Positions 1 through 6,809 of a DNA stretch of 35,963 nt are shown one piece after another; position 1 is the stretch's first letter, and each line of letters opens with the position of its first letter. This DNA comes from an uncultured Oscillospiraceae bacterium (GTDB lineage Bacteria > Bacillota > Clostridia > Oscillospirales > Oscillospiraceae). The position numbers and the translations under genes were made by a program. The notes under the pieces were generated by a model, which ran no database searches, was not told the origin of the DNA, and worked only from the letters and a program-made list of their open reading frames with translations. The stretch lies in contig CAKTNW010000017.1 in assembly GCA_934589145.1 (NCBI GenBank), positions 1 through 35,963 on the forward strand. Direction: 5' to 3'.

Positions 1-248
1 ATGGTCAGGAACGCGATGGGCCCGAACAGGATGCCCTGGATCGGCCCGATGATGGGGCCGGTGCCCGCGATGTTCAGCAGGTTGATCAGGCTGTTCTTCC
101 AGCCGCGCATGGGGACGAAGTCCACGCCATCCTCTTTTGTATAGGCGGGGGTCTTCCGGTCGTCAGGGCCAAAGACCTTTTCGCAGAACCGTCCGTACAG
201 GGCGGCGCCGCCGATGAGGATCACGAGACCAATAATGAATGTCGTCAT
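1..248 (-). CDS. cstA: CstA-family carbon starvation / peptide transporter, N-terminal part (runs off the window)
   Basis: The first 82 residues are visible; the rest lies to the left of the window. They start with a hydrophobic helix (residues 2-20), then a polar stretch containing GVDFVP, then NIAGTGPIIGPIQGILFG, the glycine- and proline-rich signature that follows the first helix in CstA proteins. Family members are multi-pass membrane proteins that take up peptides or pyruvate when carbon is short. The ATG at 248 is preceded by AAGGAG at a good distance. The upstream region carries a promoter and a CcpA-like box, which fits control by carbon supply. The family call is confident; the substrate cannot be told from this fragment. 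Confidence 0.85.
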   Translation of the reverse strand, partial: MTTFIIGLVILIGGAALYGRFCEKVFGPDDRKTPAYTKEDGVDFVPMRGWKNSLINLLNIAGTGPIIGPIQGILFGPIAFLT

Positions 249-318
249 AATCTCATACTCCTTTTTTACCGGTTTTATTTCTCCAGAGTTCCCGGACAAC
301 TCTGGATTTGATTGCACT

Positions 319-364
319 AGTATAACAGAAAATTCATCATATGCACGTCAAGAAAACGTTTCCG
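319..364 (-). promoter_or_regulatory. Candidate cstA promoter with adjacent cre-like (CcpA) box
   Basis: Read on the minus strand, TATACT (319-324) is preceded by TG one base upstream, making an extended -10. A TTGACG (346-351) lies 21 bp upstream, too far for a normal -35, so the extended -10 probably carries the promoter. Directly upstream at 351-364 is AGAAAACGTTTCCG, which fits the cre consensus TGWAANCGNTNWCA at most positions. A catabolite-control box in front of a carbon-starvation transporter makes biological sense, but the match is imperfect. Confidence 0.45.
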
Positions 365-499
365 GTCATAAATTGTTCATAAATAAAATGCCGTTTTCTG
401 ACAAGAAAAGTCGAAATATTGCAGAAGTGATCACCACAGGAAACTCTGCCATTTGTTTGTGAAAAGTCAAACATTAGCAGAAGTTAACTCAAGCGAAAC

Positions 500-527
500 G
501 GGAGGCATGGCAAACGCCATGCCTCCC
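500..527 (-). terminator. Hairpin after the rhomboid gene
   Basis: A perfect 12-bp stem, GGGAGGCATGGC (500-511) with GCCATGCCTCCC (516-527), closes an AAAC loop 20 bases beyond the rhomboid stop codon. On the minus strand only a weak T-rich stretch follows, so it may stabilise the 3' end rather than terminate efficiently. Confidence 0.5.
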
Positions 528-547
528 AGTTATTGGAAATGGTACCG

Positions 548-1123
548 TTACCGGGAACGGTGCCGCTTGATGGAGAAGCCAAACACCAGTCCGCAGAGGC
601 CTCCGATGATATGGGTGAGCTGGGACACGTTGTCCGAAGTGGTCAGACCATCCAGCAGCTCTCCGCCCAGGTAGAAGATCACCACCAGGATCAGGGTAAT
701 AGGGATGCCCTCCTTGCCCATCTCTGTAAAGGAGGACAGCACGATCATCATGAACACCACGCCGCTGGCCCCCAGCAGAACGGTGGTGGGGAAGAAGAGA
801 AACTGCACCAGTCCCGTCACCAGCGCTGTGACGGCGATGCAGAGCGCAGTAGTCTTGTGGCCGTACTTCTCCTCGATCCCCGGCCCCACCAGCAAAAGCA
901 GCAGCATGTTGCCCATGTAGTGGTCATAGTCCGCGTGGCCCAGCACATGGCCGAAGAAGCGGACGTAGGTCAGCGGATCCGACAGGGAAGAGCGGTATAC
1001 GCTGAAATAGCGGTAGGTGGTCGCTCCGTCCGTCCAGTTGCCCAGCAGCAGCGCCAGCAGCGCCAGCAGGGCAAAGGTCAATATCACCGGCGCGTTGAAC
1101 CGGATCACAAGGCGTCGTTTCAA
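548..1123 (-). CDS. Rhomboid-family intramembrane serine protease
   Basis: This 191-residue, six-helix membrane protein has rhomboid landmarks in order: HYMGN (the HxxxN motif of helix 2), GASG with the nucleophilic serine (about residue 120), and a late histidine in THIIGG (about 171), the partner of the catalytic dyad. Rhomboids cleave other membrane proteins within or near their transmembrane helices; the substrate here is unknown. The start is TTG at 1123, preceded by AGAGGA; no in-frame ATG close by has a better site. The gene stands alone. Its natural upstream region is displaced by the mobile element that ends 28 bp before the start codon. Confidence 0.85.
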   Translation of the reverse strand: MKRRLVIRFNAPVILTFALLALLALLLGNWTDGATTYRYFSVYRSSLSDPLTYVRFFGHVLGHADYDHYMGNMLLLLLVGPGIEEKYGHKTTALCIAVTALVTGLVQFLFFPTTVLLGASGVVFMMIVLSSFTEMGKEGIPITLILVVIFYLGGELLDGLTTSDNVSQLTHIIGGLCGLVFGFSIKRHRSR

Positions 1124-1151
1124 TGGAAATTCCTCTTTTCAAATCGTGGTA

Positions 1152-1425
1152 CCATCGAATAACAAGGGCAAACACGCCTGGCAGCGTGTCTTTCCGGCGC
1201 TTTTTGCCCTTTTCGCCTTGGCTTGCGTCAGCAAGCCTGCGTCTCAAAAACCAAAAATCACTCGAAAATACATCGCTGGCAGGTGCCTTGCAGTTTTGTC
1301 GGAGCAGAAATGTGTCCAGACAAGAAAAGGCCCGCAGAGAATACTTGCCGTATTGTCAAGGGACTTGACGCGGTATGGGCGCATTTCTGCCCGCCAAAAC
1401 CGTGTCTGCCCTTGTCATTCGATGG
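1152..1425. mobile_element. MITE-like element, 274 bp, TA-flanked (IS630/mariner-type ends)
   Basis: The left end (1152-1176) begins CCATCGAATAACAAGGGC and the right end (1401-1425) is its reverse complement over 25 bp with two mismatches. Both ends are bordered by TA (1150-1151 and 1426-1427), as expected for target-site duplication by IS630/Tc1-mariner transposases. The inside holds no plausible gene, only short hairpins such as 1355-1369 (GTCAAG/CTTGAC). It lies between the rhomboid gene and the EEP-fold gene and supplies the -35 box of the latter. A non-autonomous element moved by a transposase elsewhere is the simplest reading; no second copy is in the window. Confidence 0.7.
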
Positions 1426-1440
1426 TAAAGCCATTATAAT
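1412..1440 (+). promoter_or_regulatory. SigA-type promoter of the EEP-fold gene, -35 inside the MITE end
   Basis: TTGTCA (1412-1417) and a consensus TATAAT (1435-1440) are separated by 17 bp. The -35 box lies inside the right terminal repeat of the MITE-like element and the -10 lies just outside it, so the promoter is a chimera made by the insertion. Confidence 0.75.
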
Positions 1441-1475
1441 AGTTTTACTATGATTTGTAAACGGGAGGTTTCTCC

Positions 1476-2558
1476 ATGAAGCGGATGAAACGATGGGTAA
1501 AGGCACTATTATGTATCGTGCTGGCACTGTTGGTTCTGGTGGGCGCGTATGTGGCCTATGTGTTTATCGACTACCACCGCATCGGCGACATGGCGCTGAC
1601 GCCGGAGGGCGACGCCGCCAAGTCAGCGCTGACGACAGGGGAGACCTATACCGTCGTCTCCTACAACATCGGCTTCGGCGCCTATGAGGATGACTACGGC
1701 TTTTTCATGGACGGCGGCACCCAGTCCTGGGCCTGGAGCGAGGAGCGCCTGACGGCCAACGTGGACGCCATCGCGGCCTTTCTGGCCCAGCGGCAGGCGG
1801 ATCTCTGTCTGGTGCAGGAAGTGGACATCGACTCCACCCGCAGCTACCATGTGGATGAGCGGCGGCCCCTTTATCAGGCGCTTCCCGGCATGAACCATGT
1901 GTTTGCTCAGAATTACGACTCTCCCTTCCTGATGTACCCCCTGACCCAGCCTCACGGCGCGTCCCGCTCCGGGCTGCTGACCTTCTCGTCCGCCGCCATC
2001 ACCTCCGCCAAACGGGTGGAGTTACCCATTGAGAACAGCGTCATGAAGCTTCTGGATCTGGACCGGTGCTATTCCGTCAGCCGGATCCCTATGGAAAGCG
2101 ATAAAGAGCTTGTCCTTTACAACCTCCATCTCTCCGCCTATACCTCCGACGGCACCATAGCCACGGAGCAGTTGAAGCTGCTGCTGGCGGACATGCAGGC
2201 GGAGTACGAGGCCGGAAACTGGTGCGTGGCCGGCGGCGATTTCAATAAGGACCTTCTGGGGGATTCCGCCCGGTACTTCGGCGAGGCGGATCAAGAATAC
2301 TCCTGGGCTCAGCCCATCCCGGAGGGCACCTTTGATGACTATGACATCTCCCTGGTGGCCCCGCTGGACGAGCGCGATCCGGTGCCCAGCTGCCGCAATG
2401 CCGACAGCGCCTATCATCAGGGGCAGTATGTGCTGACGGTGGATGGCTTCATGGTCTCCGCCAACGTCACGGTGGAGAGCGCCGGGGTGATCGACACCGG
2501 CTTCCGGTGGTCGGATCACAATCCGGTCACCATGACGTTCACCCTGCAGGAGCAGTAA
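1476..2558 (+). CDS. Membrane-anchored endonuclease/exonuclease/phosphatase (EEP) family protein
   Basis: The 360-residue product has a basic N-terminus and one transmembrane helix (about 9-31) that likely anchors it facing outward. The rest shows the EEP catalytic landmarks in order: SYNIGFG, QEVD (metal-binding Glu), NLHLSA, GGDFNKD (catalytic Asp/Asn), DGF and the final SDHNPV (catalytic Asp-His). EEP enzymes use a divalent metal to cut phosphodiesters or phosphomonoesters, from DNA to phosphoinositides and sphingomyelin; the extracellular anchor argues against DNA repair. The ATG follows GGGAGG (1463-1468). It is transcribed from the MITE-derived promoter and ends at a shared terminator. 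The substrate is not known. Confidence 0.82.
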   Translation: MKRMKRWVKALLCIVLALLVLVGAYVAYVFIDYHRIGDMALTPEGDAAKSALTTGETYTVVSYNIGFGAYEDDYGFFMDGGTQSWAWSEERLTANVDAIAAFLAQRQADLCLVQEVDIDSTRSYHVDERRPLYQALPGMNHVFAQNYDSPFLMYPLTQPHGASRSGLLTFSSAAITSAKRVELPIENSVMKLLDLDRCYSVSRIPMESDKELVLYNLHLSAYTSDGTIATEQLKLLLADMQAEYEAGNWCVAGGDFNKDLLGDSARYFGEADQEYSWAQPIPEGTFDDYDISLVAPLDERDPVPSCRNADSAYHQGQYVLTVDGFMVSANVTVESAGVIDTGFRWSDHNPVTMTFTLQEQ

Positions 2559-2612
2559 CCCCTTTTTATGTACCGATAACCACGGTTAATGTACCAATAA
2601 TCATAAAAAAAA

Positions 2613-2648
2613 CTGCACCCGCAGCCGAAGACTGCGGGTGCAGTTTTT
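2613..2648. terminator. Bidirectional terminator between EEP gene and sigG
   Basis: A 12-bp perfect stem CTGCACCCGCAG (2613-2624) / CTGCGGGTGCAG (2632-2643) is flanked by A-rich sequence on the left and TTTTT on the right, so it can end transcription from both convergent genes. Confidence 0.9.
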
Positions 2649-2656
2649 GCATTTTT

Positions 2657-3427
2657 TCACATTTCGCGCTTGATGCAGGCGATGGCGCCCTTTTCCAGCC
2701 GGCTCACCTGGGCCTGGGAAATGCCGATCTCCGATGACACCTCCATCTGGGTCTTGCCCTGGCAGAACCGCAGCGCCAGGATATTCCGCTGCCGCTCGTC
2801 CAGCCGGGCAATGGCGTCCTTCAGACTGATCTGCTCCAGCCAGTGCTCGTCGCTGTTGCTGTTGTCCCGTACCTGATCCATGACGCAGACGTTGTCCCCG
2901 GCGTCGGAGTATACCGGCTCATACAGGCTGACGGGATCCACAATGGCGTCCATGGCCATCACCACATCCTCACGGGGGATGCCCAGATGGGCGGCGATCT
3001 GCTCCACTGTGGGCTCCCGCTGGTTCTGGGACATCAACTGCTCACGGGCCTGCAGCACCCGGTAGGCGGTGTCCCGCATGCTGCGGCTGACCCTGATGGC
3101 GCTGTTGTCCCGCAGATACCGGCGGATCTCGCCTACGATCATAGGGACGCCGTAGGTGGAAAAGCGCACGGGCTGGCGGATATCGAAGTTGTCGATGGCC
3201 TTGATGAGGCCAATGCAGCCCACCTGAAACAGATCGTCCACATTCTCGCCCCGGCCAAGAAAGCGCTGGATCACCGACAGCACCAGCCGCAGATTGCCGC
3301 AGATCAACTGCTCACGGGCGTCGGTGTCCCCCTCGCGGCAGCGCCGCAGCAGCGCCATCATCTCGTCATTTTTCAGCACCTTCAGATCTGCCGTGTTGAT
3401 GCCGCAGATCTCCACCTTCCCCCGCAT
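2657..3427 (-). CDS. sigG: RNA polymerase sporulation sigma factor SigG
   Basis: The 256-residue product starts MRGKVEICGINTADLKVLKN, closely matching the SigG N-terminus. It continues with the region 2 core (NLRLVLSVIQRF, DDLFQVGCIGLIKAIDNFD, FSTYGVPMIVGEIRRYLRD), region 3, and region 4.2 (QGKTQMEVSSEIGISQAQVS). SigG directs late forespore transcription, for example of SASP and germination genes. The ATG at 3427 is chosen because GGAGG lies 7 bases upstream and the sequence before it is unlike SigG, although the frame stays open to 3607. A SigF/SigG-type promoter can be read upstream. In Bacillus, ylmC also sits near sigG; here it is divergent. Confidence 0.95.
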   Translation of the reverse strand: MRGKVEICGINTADLKVLKNDEMMALLRRCREGDTDAREQLICGNLRLVLSVIQRFLGRGENVDDLFQVGCIGLIKAIDNFDIRQPVRFSTYGVPMIVGEIRRYLRDNSAIRVSRSMRDTAYRVLQAREQLMSQNQREPTVEQIAAHLGIPREDVVMAMDAIVDPVSLYEPVYSDAGDNVCVMDQVRDNSNSDEHWLEQISLKDAIARLDERQRNILALRFCQGKTQMEVSSEIGISQAQVSRLEKGAIACIKREM

Positions 3428-3513
3428 GAACGCGCCTCCATCTCTTGATTTGCTTCCAGTATTTCCGGCGTTCATGGCGGTTATTCTCCGCCGCGAAAAG
3501 AATGTGGAATCGA

Positions 3514-3542
3514 CAGAATGGGACAGCCCGGGCAGCGCATAC
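3514..3542 (-). promoter_or_regulatory. Candidate SigF/SigG promoter of sigG
   Basis: On the minus strand GTATG (3538-3542) fits the forespore -35 (GHATR). After 17 bp, CATTCTG (3514-3520) fits six of seven bases of the -10 CATNNTA. The leader to the sigG start would be about 80 bases. SigG is known to be read by SigF and then by SigG itself. Confidence 0.4.
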
Positions 3543-3563
3543 ACTCCCCTTGAGGTGGGAAAT

Positions 3564-3848
3564 ATGCTTGTAAGATTTTGCCAACTGCGGCGGAAGGAGG
3601 TCATCAATCTCTGTGACGGCTGTAAGCTGGGCTATGTGGGAGACCTGGAGATCTGCCTGCCGGAGGGAACGGTGAAGGCCATCATCGTGTTCGGTCCCTG
3701 CCGCTTCTTCGGCCTGTTCGGCAGGGGAGAGGACTACTACATCCCATGGGACTGCGTGCAGAAGTTCGGGGACGACATCGTGCTGATCGACAAGCCCTTT
3801 CAGCGGCGGGACGGGCCGCCGAACCAGAAAAAGCGGCGCAAATTCTGA
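3564..3848 (+). CDS. ylmC: YlmC/YmxH-family PRC-barrel sporulation protein
   Basis: This 94-residue protein is a single PRC-barrel-like domain. Key stretches are LRRKEVINLCDGCKLGYVGD, LEICLPEGTVKAIIV and YYIPWDCVQKFGDDIVLID; the last matches the IPW...I..IG.D.ILID pattern of YlmC/YmxH. The tail is very basic (KKRRKF). The family is widespread in spore formers and its exact role is unsettled. The ATG at 3564 follows GAGGTGG; the open frame extends upstream only as an antisense shadow of sigG. The position beside sigG supports the assignment. Confidence 0.8.
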   Translation: MLVRFCQLRRKEVINLCDGCKLGYVGDLEICLPEGTVKAIIVFGPCRFFGLFGRGEDYYIPWDCVQKFGDDIVLIDKPFQRRDGPPNQKKRRKF

Positions 3849-3898
3849 AAAAGTCTCCTGAACGGGGCAAAATAGTAGAAAAAATGAGAAAAAATACC

Positions 3899-3927
3899 TT
3901 GCAATCGGGATGCTGTTATGGTATCAT
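3899..3927 (+). promoter_or_regulatory. SigA promoter of rpsB-tsf
   Basis: TTGCAA (3899-3904), 17 bp, then TATCAT (3922-3927) with TGG immediately before the -10 (extended -10). The transcript would start near 3934, leaving a leader of about 110 bases. Confidence 0.7.
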
Positions 3928-3956
3928 ATATCGGTCGGAATCCGCACAGCTTTTGA

Positions 3957-3994
3957 TCACCGGCCGGTGCTCTTTACGGAGGGTTAGCCGGTGA
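3957..3994 (+). other. Structured leader of rpsB mRNA, possible r-protein autoregulatory element
   Basis: TCACCGGC (3957-3964) pairs with GCCGGTGA (3987-3994) around a 22-base loop that contains an SD-like GGAGGG. An alternative compact hairpin CACCGG/CCGGTG (3958-3969) uses the same left arm, so the leader could switch folds. Leaders of ribosomal protein operons are often bound by their own product; no known S2 leader class was matched here. Confidence 0.35.
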
Positions 3995-4043
3995 GATGAC
4001 GGAGCTGGAGGTACAAAACTAAACATCAAAGGAGAAACAAAAA

Positions 4044-4772
4044 ATGGCAAACGTCGTATCCATGAAGTCCCTGCTGGAAGCAGGCGTCCACTTCGGTCAC
4101 CAGACCCGTCGCTGGAACCCCAAGATGGCTCCCTACATTTACACGGAGCGCAACGGCATCTATATCATCGACCTGCAGAAGACCGTGAAGAAGCTGGAAG
4201 AGGCTTATAACTTCGTCCGCCAGCTCAGCGAGAACGGCCAGTCCCTGCTGTTCGTGGGCACCAAGAAGCAGGCTCAGGAAGCCATCAAGGACGAGGCTGC
4301 CCGCTGCGGTCAGTACTACGTCAACGCCCGTTGGCTGGGCGGCATGATGACCAACTTCAAGACCATGCGCACCCGTATCGACCGTCTGAACCAGCTCAAG
4401 ACCATGCAGACCGACGGTACCTTCGACATGCTGCCCAAGAAGGAAGTTATCAAGCACCTGGGCGAGATTGAGAAGCTGGAGAAGTATCTGGGCGGCGTGA
4501 AGGAAATGAAGAAGCTGCCCGGCGCACTGTTCATCGTTGACACCCGCAAGGAGCGCAACGCCATCGCCGAGGCTCACCGTCTGGGCATTCCCGTTGTGGC
4601 CATCGCCGATACCAACTGCGATCCCGATGAGATCGATTATCCCATCCCCGGCAACGATGACGCCATCCGCGCCATCCGTCTGATCGCTTCGATCATGGCC
4701 AACGCCATGATCGAGGGCCGCCAGGGCGAGCAGATGGACGAGGCTGCCGCCGAGGAAGCCAAGGCCGAGTAA
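4044..4772 (+). CDS. rpsB: 30S ribosomal protein S2
   Basis: The product (242 residues) is S2 along its whole length: the N-terminal [62 protein letters not shown] and the C-terminal [20 protein letters not shown] are typical. S2 joins the small subunit late, between head and body. The ATG follows AAAGGAG. It is first of the rpsB-tsf pair, with a hairpin in the gap. The acidic alanine-rich tail is normal for the family. Confidence 0.98.
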   Translation: MANVVSMKSLLEAGVHFGHQTRRWNPKMAPYIYTERNGIYIIDLQKTVKKLEEAYNFVRQLSENGQSLLFVGTKKQAQEAIKDEAARCGQYYVNARWLGGMMTNFKTMRTRIDRLNQLKTMQTDGTFDMLPKKEVIKHLGEIEKLEKYLGGVKEMKKLPGALFIVDTRKERNAIAEAHRLGIPVVAIADTNCDPDEIDYPIPGNDDAIRAIRLIASIMANAMIEGRQGEQMDEAAAEEAKAE

Positions 4773-4801
4773 TTCAATTCAGAGAAACACCGCGTAAACT
4801 G

Positions 4802-4832
4802 ACGGGGCAGGGAAGTGTCCCTGCCCCGTTTT
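4802..4832 (+). terminator. Intercistronic terminator/attenuator between rpsB and tsf
   Basis: ACGGGGCAGGGA (4802-4813) pairs perfectly with TCCCTGCCCCGT (4818-4829) around AGTG, followed by TTTT. No convincing promoter is visible in the 35 bases before tsf, so it probably lowers readthrough or protects the rpsB 3' end. Confidence 0.75.
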
Positions 4833-4864
4833 CACTACACTATATGACTATGGAGGATATAATC

Positions 4865-5791
4865 ATGGCTTTTACTGCTGCTGATGTGAAGACCCTGCGC
4901 GAGATGACCAGCGTGGGTATGATGGATTGCAAGAAGGCGCTGGTCGAGTGCGACGGCGACATGGACAAGGCTGTTGAGTGGCTGCGTGAGAAGGGCCTGG
5001 CCAAGGCTGCCAAGAAGGCCGGTCGCATCGCCGCCGAGGGTATGTCCTATGCTCTGACCGAGAACGGCGTGGGCGCTCTGGTGGAAGTCAACTGCGAGAC
5101 CGACTTCTGCGCCAAGTCCGACCTGTTCGTGGCCTTCGTCAAGGATATCGCCAAGGCTGTTGCCGAGAACGATCCCGCTGACGTGGACGCCCTGATGAAC
5201 AGCAAGTATCCCGGCTCCGAACTGACCGTTTCCGAGACCATGCCCGAGAAGGTCATGTCCATCGGCGAGAACCTGCAGGTGCGCCGTTTCGTCCGCTTTG
5301 CCGAGAACACCAGCGTGGGTTATGTCCATGCCGGCGGCAAGATCGGCGTGCTGGTGAACCTGGCTGTCGAGGGCGGCATTGACGCCACCGAGATCGGCAA
5401 GAACATCGCCATGCAGATCGCTGCTCTGAATCCCCGCTTCTGGGACAAGTCCCAGGTCACCGAGGACGTGCTGGCCGAGGAGAAGAAGATCGCTCTGGCT
5501 CTGATGGACACCGATCCCAAGATGGCTTCCAAGCCCGCTCAGGTCAAGGAAAAGATCGTCATGGGCAAGATGAACAAGTTCTACGAGGAGAACTGCCTGA
5601 TGCAGATGGAGTTCGTCCGCGGCGATATCTTCCAGGGCACCGTGGAGAAGTATGTGGCCGACGCCGCCAAGAAGCTGGGCGGCAGCGTCAAGTTCGTGGA
5701 CGCCGTTCGCTATCAGACCGGCGAGGGCATCGAGAAGAAGCAGGAGGACTTCGCCGCTGAAGTCGCTGCTCAGATGAACATGGGCAAGTAA
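4865..5791 (+). CDS. tsf: Elongation factor Ts
   Basis: The 308-residue protein begins MAFTAADVKTLREMTSVGMM, followed by DCKKALVE and then the TDFCAKSD segment in the EF-Tu-contacting core. It recycles EF-Tu by exchanging GDP for GTP. The ATG at 4865 is chosen over the in-frame ATG at 4844 because GGAGG (4852-4856) lies 8 bases before it and the family N-terminus starts here. It has two dimerisation-like core repeats and normal length. It ends at a strong bidirectional terminator; the usual next gene pyrH is absent. Confidence 0.97.
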   Translation: MAFTAADVKTLREMTSVGMMDCKKALVECDGDMDKAVEWLREKGLAKAAKKAGRIAAEGMSYALTENGVGALVEVNCETDFCAKSDLFVAFVKDIAKAVAENDPADVDALMNSKYPGSELTVSETMPEKVMSIGENLQVRRFVRFAENTSVGYVHAGGKIGVLVNLAVEGGIDATEIGKNIAMQIAALNPRFWDKSQVTEDVLAEEKKIALALMDTDPKMASKPAQVKEKIVMGKMNKFYEENCLMQMEFVRGDIFQGTVEKYVADAAKKLGGSVKFVDAVRYQTGEGIEKKQEDFAAEVAAQMNMGK

Positions 5792-5814
5792 TTTTCCAAT
5801 AAACGCATAAAAAA

Positions 5815-5847
5815 GATCCGTGAGCCAAAGCTCACGGATCTTTTTTT
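5815..5847. terminator. Bidirectional terminator after tsf and the ACS-like gene
   Basis: GATCCGTGAGC (5815-5825) / GCTCACGGATC (5830-5840) with six A on the left and seven T on the right. It ends both tsf and the convergent 2-hydroxyacyl-CoA dehydratase operon. Confidence 0.93.
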
Positions 5848-5849
5848 GC

Positions 5850-6584
5850 TTACATGCCGTGCTTTTCCTTGCCGAAATGGAGCTCCTTCATACCCTCCAC
5901 CTCGTCGCAGATGGCTTTCAGGTTGCAGGAGCCACAGTCGGTGGGCATACCCTCCAGGATCTTACTGAGGCTCATGGTGATGTCGTGGACGTTCTTGCCC
6001 TGCTTCACCAGCTGGGCGTAATCCGCGTCGGGCGCGGTGATGAAGATCATCTTCACCGCCAGGATATTGGGATTCTGCTTGTACTGGCGGATGAAATCGT
6101 CGCCGACCCGCTCGAAGCTGATGCCCTGCTGGAGGGCCTGGCGGCTGATGCGTACCTGCTCACGGTTGCTCTCGGAGCTGGTGCGGATCATGTAGCCCTT
6201 GGGGAAGACGTGGTACTTGACGAAGTCCATGTCCTGGATGGCCCGGAAGGCCTGCTCCGTGTCCTCCACGTCGTCGCTCTCGATATCGCCCACCCGCAGC
6301 AGGGTGATGCGGGCGTAGGGAGCGGAGGCCTTCAACTGGCCCAGGTCGGGGCCGTAGACCACGATCTCGTCCTTGGCTACCAGATCAGGCGAGGTGGTCA
6401 CGCAGGTGAAATTCACGGCGGGCTTGTTGTCGCCGCCCAGCTCGTAGGCGGCGTCCCGTAGCATCACCAGCTCGAATTCGCCGGTGTCCTCCCAGGCGCG
6501 CCCAGGTGCGTAGTCATAGCGCCGGGGCGCGGAGGAGCCGACGTGCTCCTCCACAGCCCGGATGATGGGATTAAACAGTTCCAT
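5850..6584 (-). CDS. Free-standing acetyl-CoA synthase middle-domain homologue (CdhC/AcsB-like)
   Basis: The 244-residue protein resembles only the middle domain of acetyl-CoA synthase beta (roughly residues 360-490 of the Moorella AcsB, from memory). Corresponding stretches are EFELVMLRD, DEIVVYGPDLGQL, and QVRISRQALQQGISFERVGD followed by AVKMIFIT. The enzyme's N-terminal CODH-contacting part and C-terminal nickel A-cluster cysteines are missing. After this domain comes CGSCNLKAIC (C217, C220, C226), which could hold an Fe-S cluster or zinc. In AcsB the middle domain has been linked to CoA binding, so an acyl-CoA or partner-docking role is possible. It is last in the operon, 3 bases after the small membrane gene and without its own SD, so probably translationally coupled. 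The function is unknown. Confidence 0.55.
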   Translation of the reverse strand: MELFNPIIRAVEEHVGSSAPRRYDYAPGRAWEDTGEFELVMLRDAAYELGGDNKPAVNFTCVTTSPDLVAKDEIVVYGPDLGQLKASAPYARITLLRVGDIESDDVEDTEQAFRAIQDMDFVKYHVFPKGYMIRTSSESNREQVRISRQALQQGISFERVGDDFIRQYKQNPNILAVKMIFITAPDADYAQLVKQGKNVHDITMSLSKILEGMPTDCGSCNLKAICDEVEGMKELHFGKEKHGM

Positions 6585-6587
6585 AGG

Positions 6588-6755
6588 TCAGAATTTGATA
6601 TCCACGTTCTTGCGGTCAAAGATGGTGTTGACCTGCTTATAGGCCCAACCCAGCAGCTTCTGATCCAGGTTCCAGAAATAGACCACGAACAGCACGCCGG
6701 TGACAGCCGCCAGAATGGAGAGGACTTTGAAAAAGATCTTGCTGAACTTACACAT
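6588..6755 (-). CDS. Small single-pass membrane protein, 55 residues, inside the dehydratase operon
   Basis: ATG at 6755 follows GGAGG (6764-6768) with 8-base spacing. The product starts MCKFSKIFFKVL, has one transmembrane helix (about 10-28, ILAAVTGVLFVVYF) and a short polar tail ending DRKNVDIKF. It sits between the activator and the acetyl-CoA-synthase-like gene, with 3 bases before the next start. No family was recognised. Its strict placement suggests it could tether the soluble complex to the membrane. Confidence 0.7.
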   Translation of the reverse strand: MCKFSKIFFKVLSILAAVTGVLFVVYFWNLDQKLLGWAYKQVNTIFDRKNVDIKF

Positions 6756-6809
6756 AGGGATAACCTCCTGTAACGCTTGTGTTTTCAGGTGATGTAAAGG
6801 GCTTTTATG

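Noticed and set aside
1164..1220. The nested hairpin AAGGGCAAA...TTTTTGCCCTT as a riboswitch or terminator
   Set aside because: Its left arm is the terminal repeat of the MITE-like element and no T-run or aptamer core is seen.
3538..3545. CATACACT as a SigE -10 for ylmC on the plus strand
   Set aside because: No -35 match lies 14 bp upstream, and the transcript would start at the SD. The same bases fit a forespore -35 for sigG on the other strand better.
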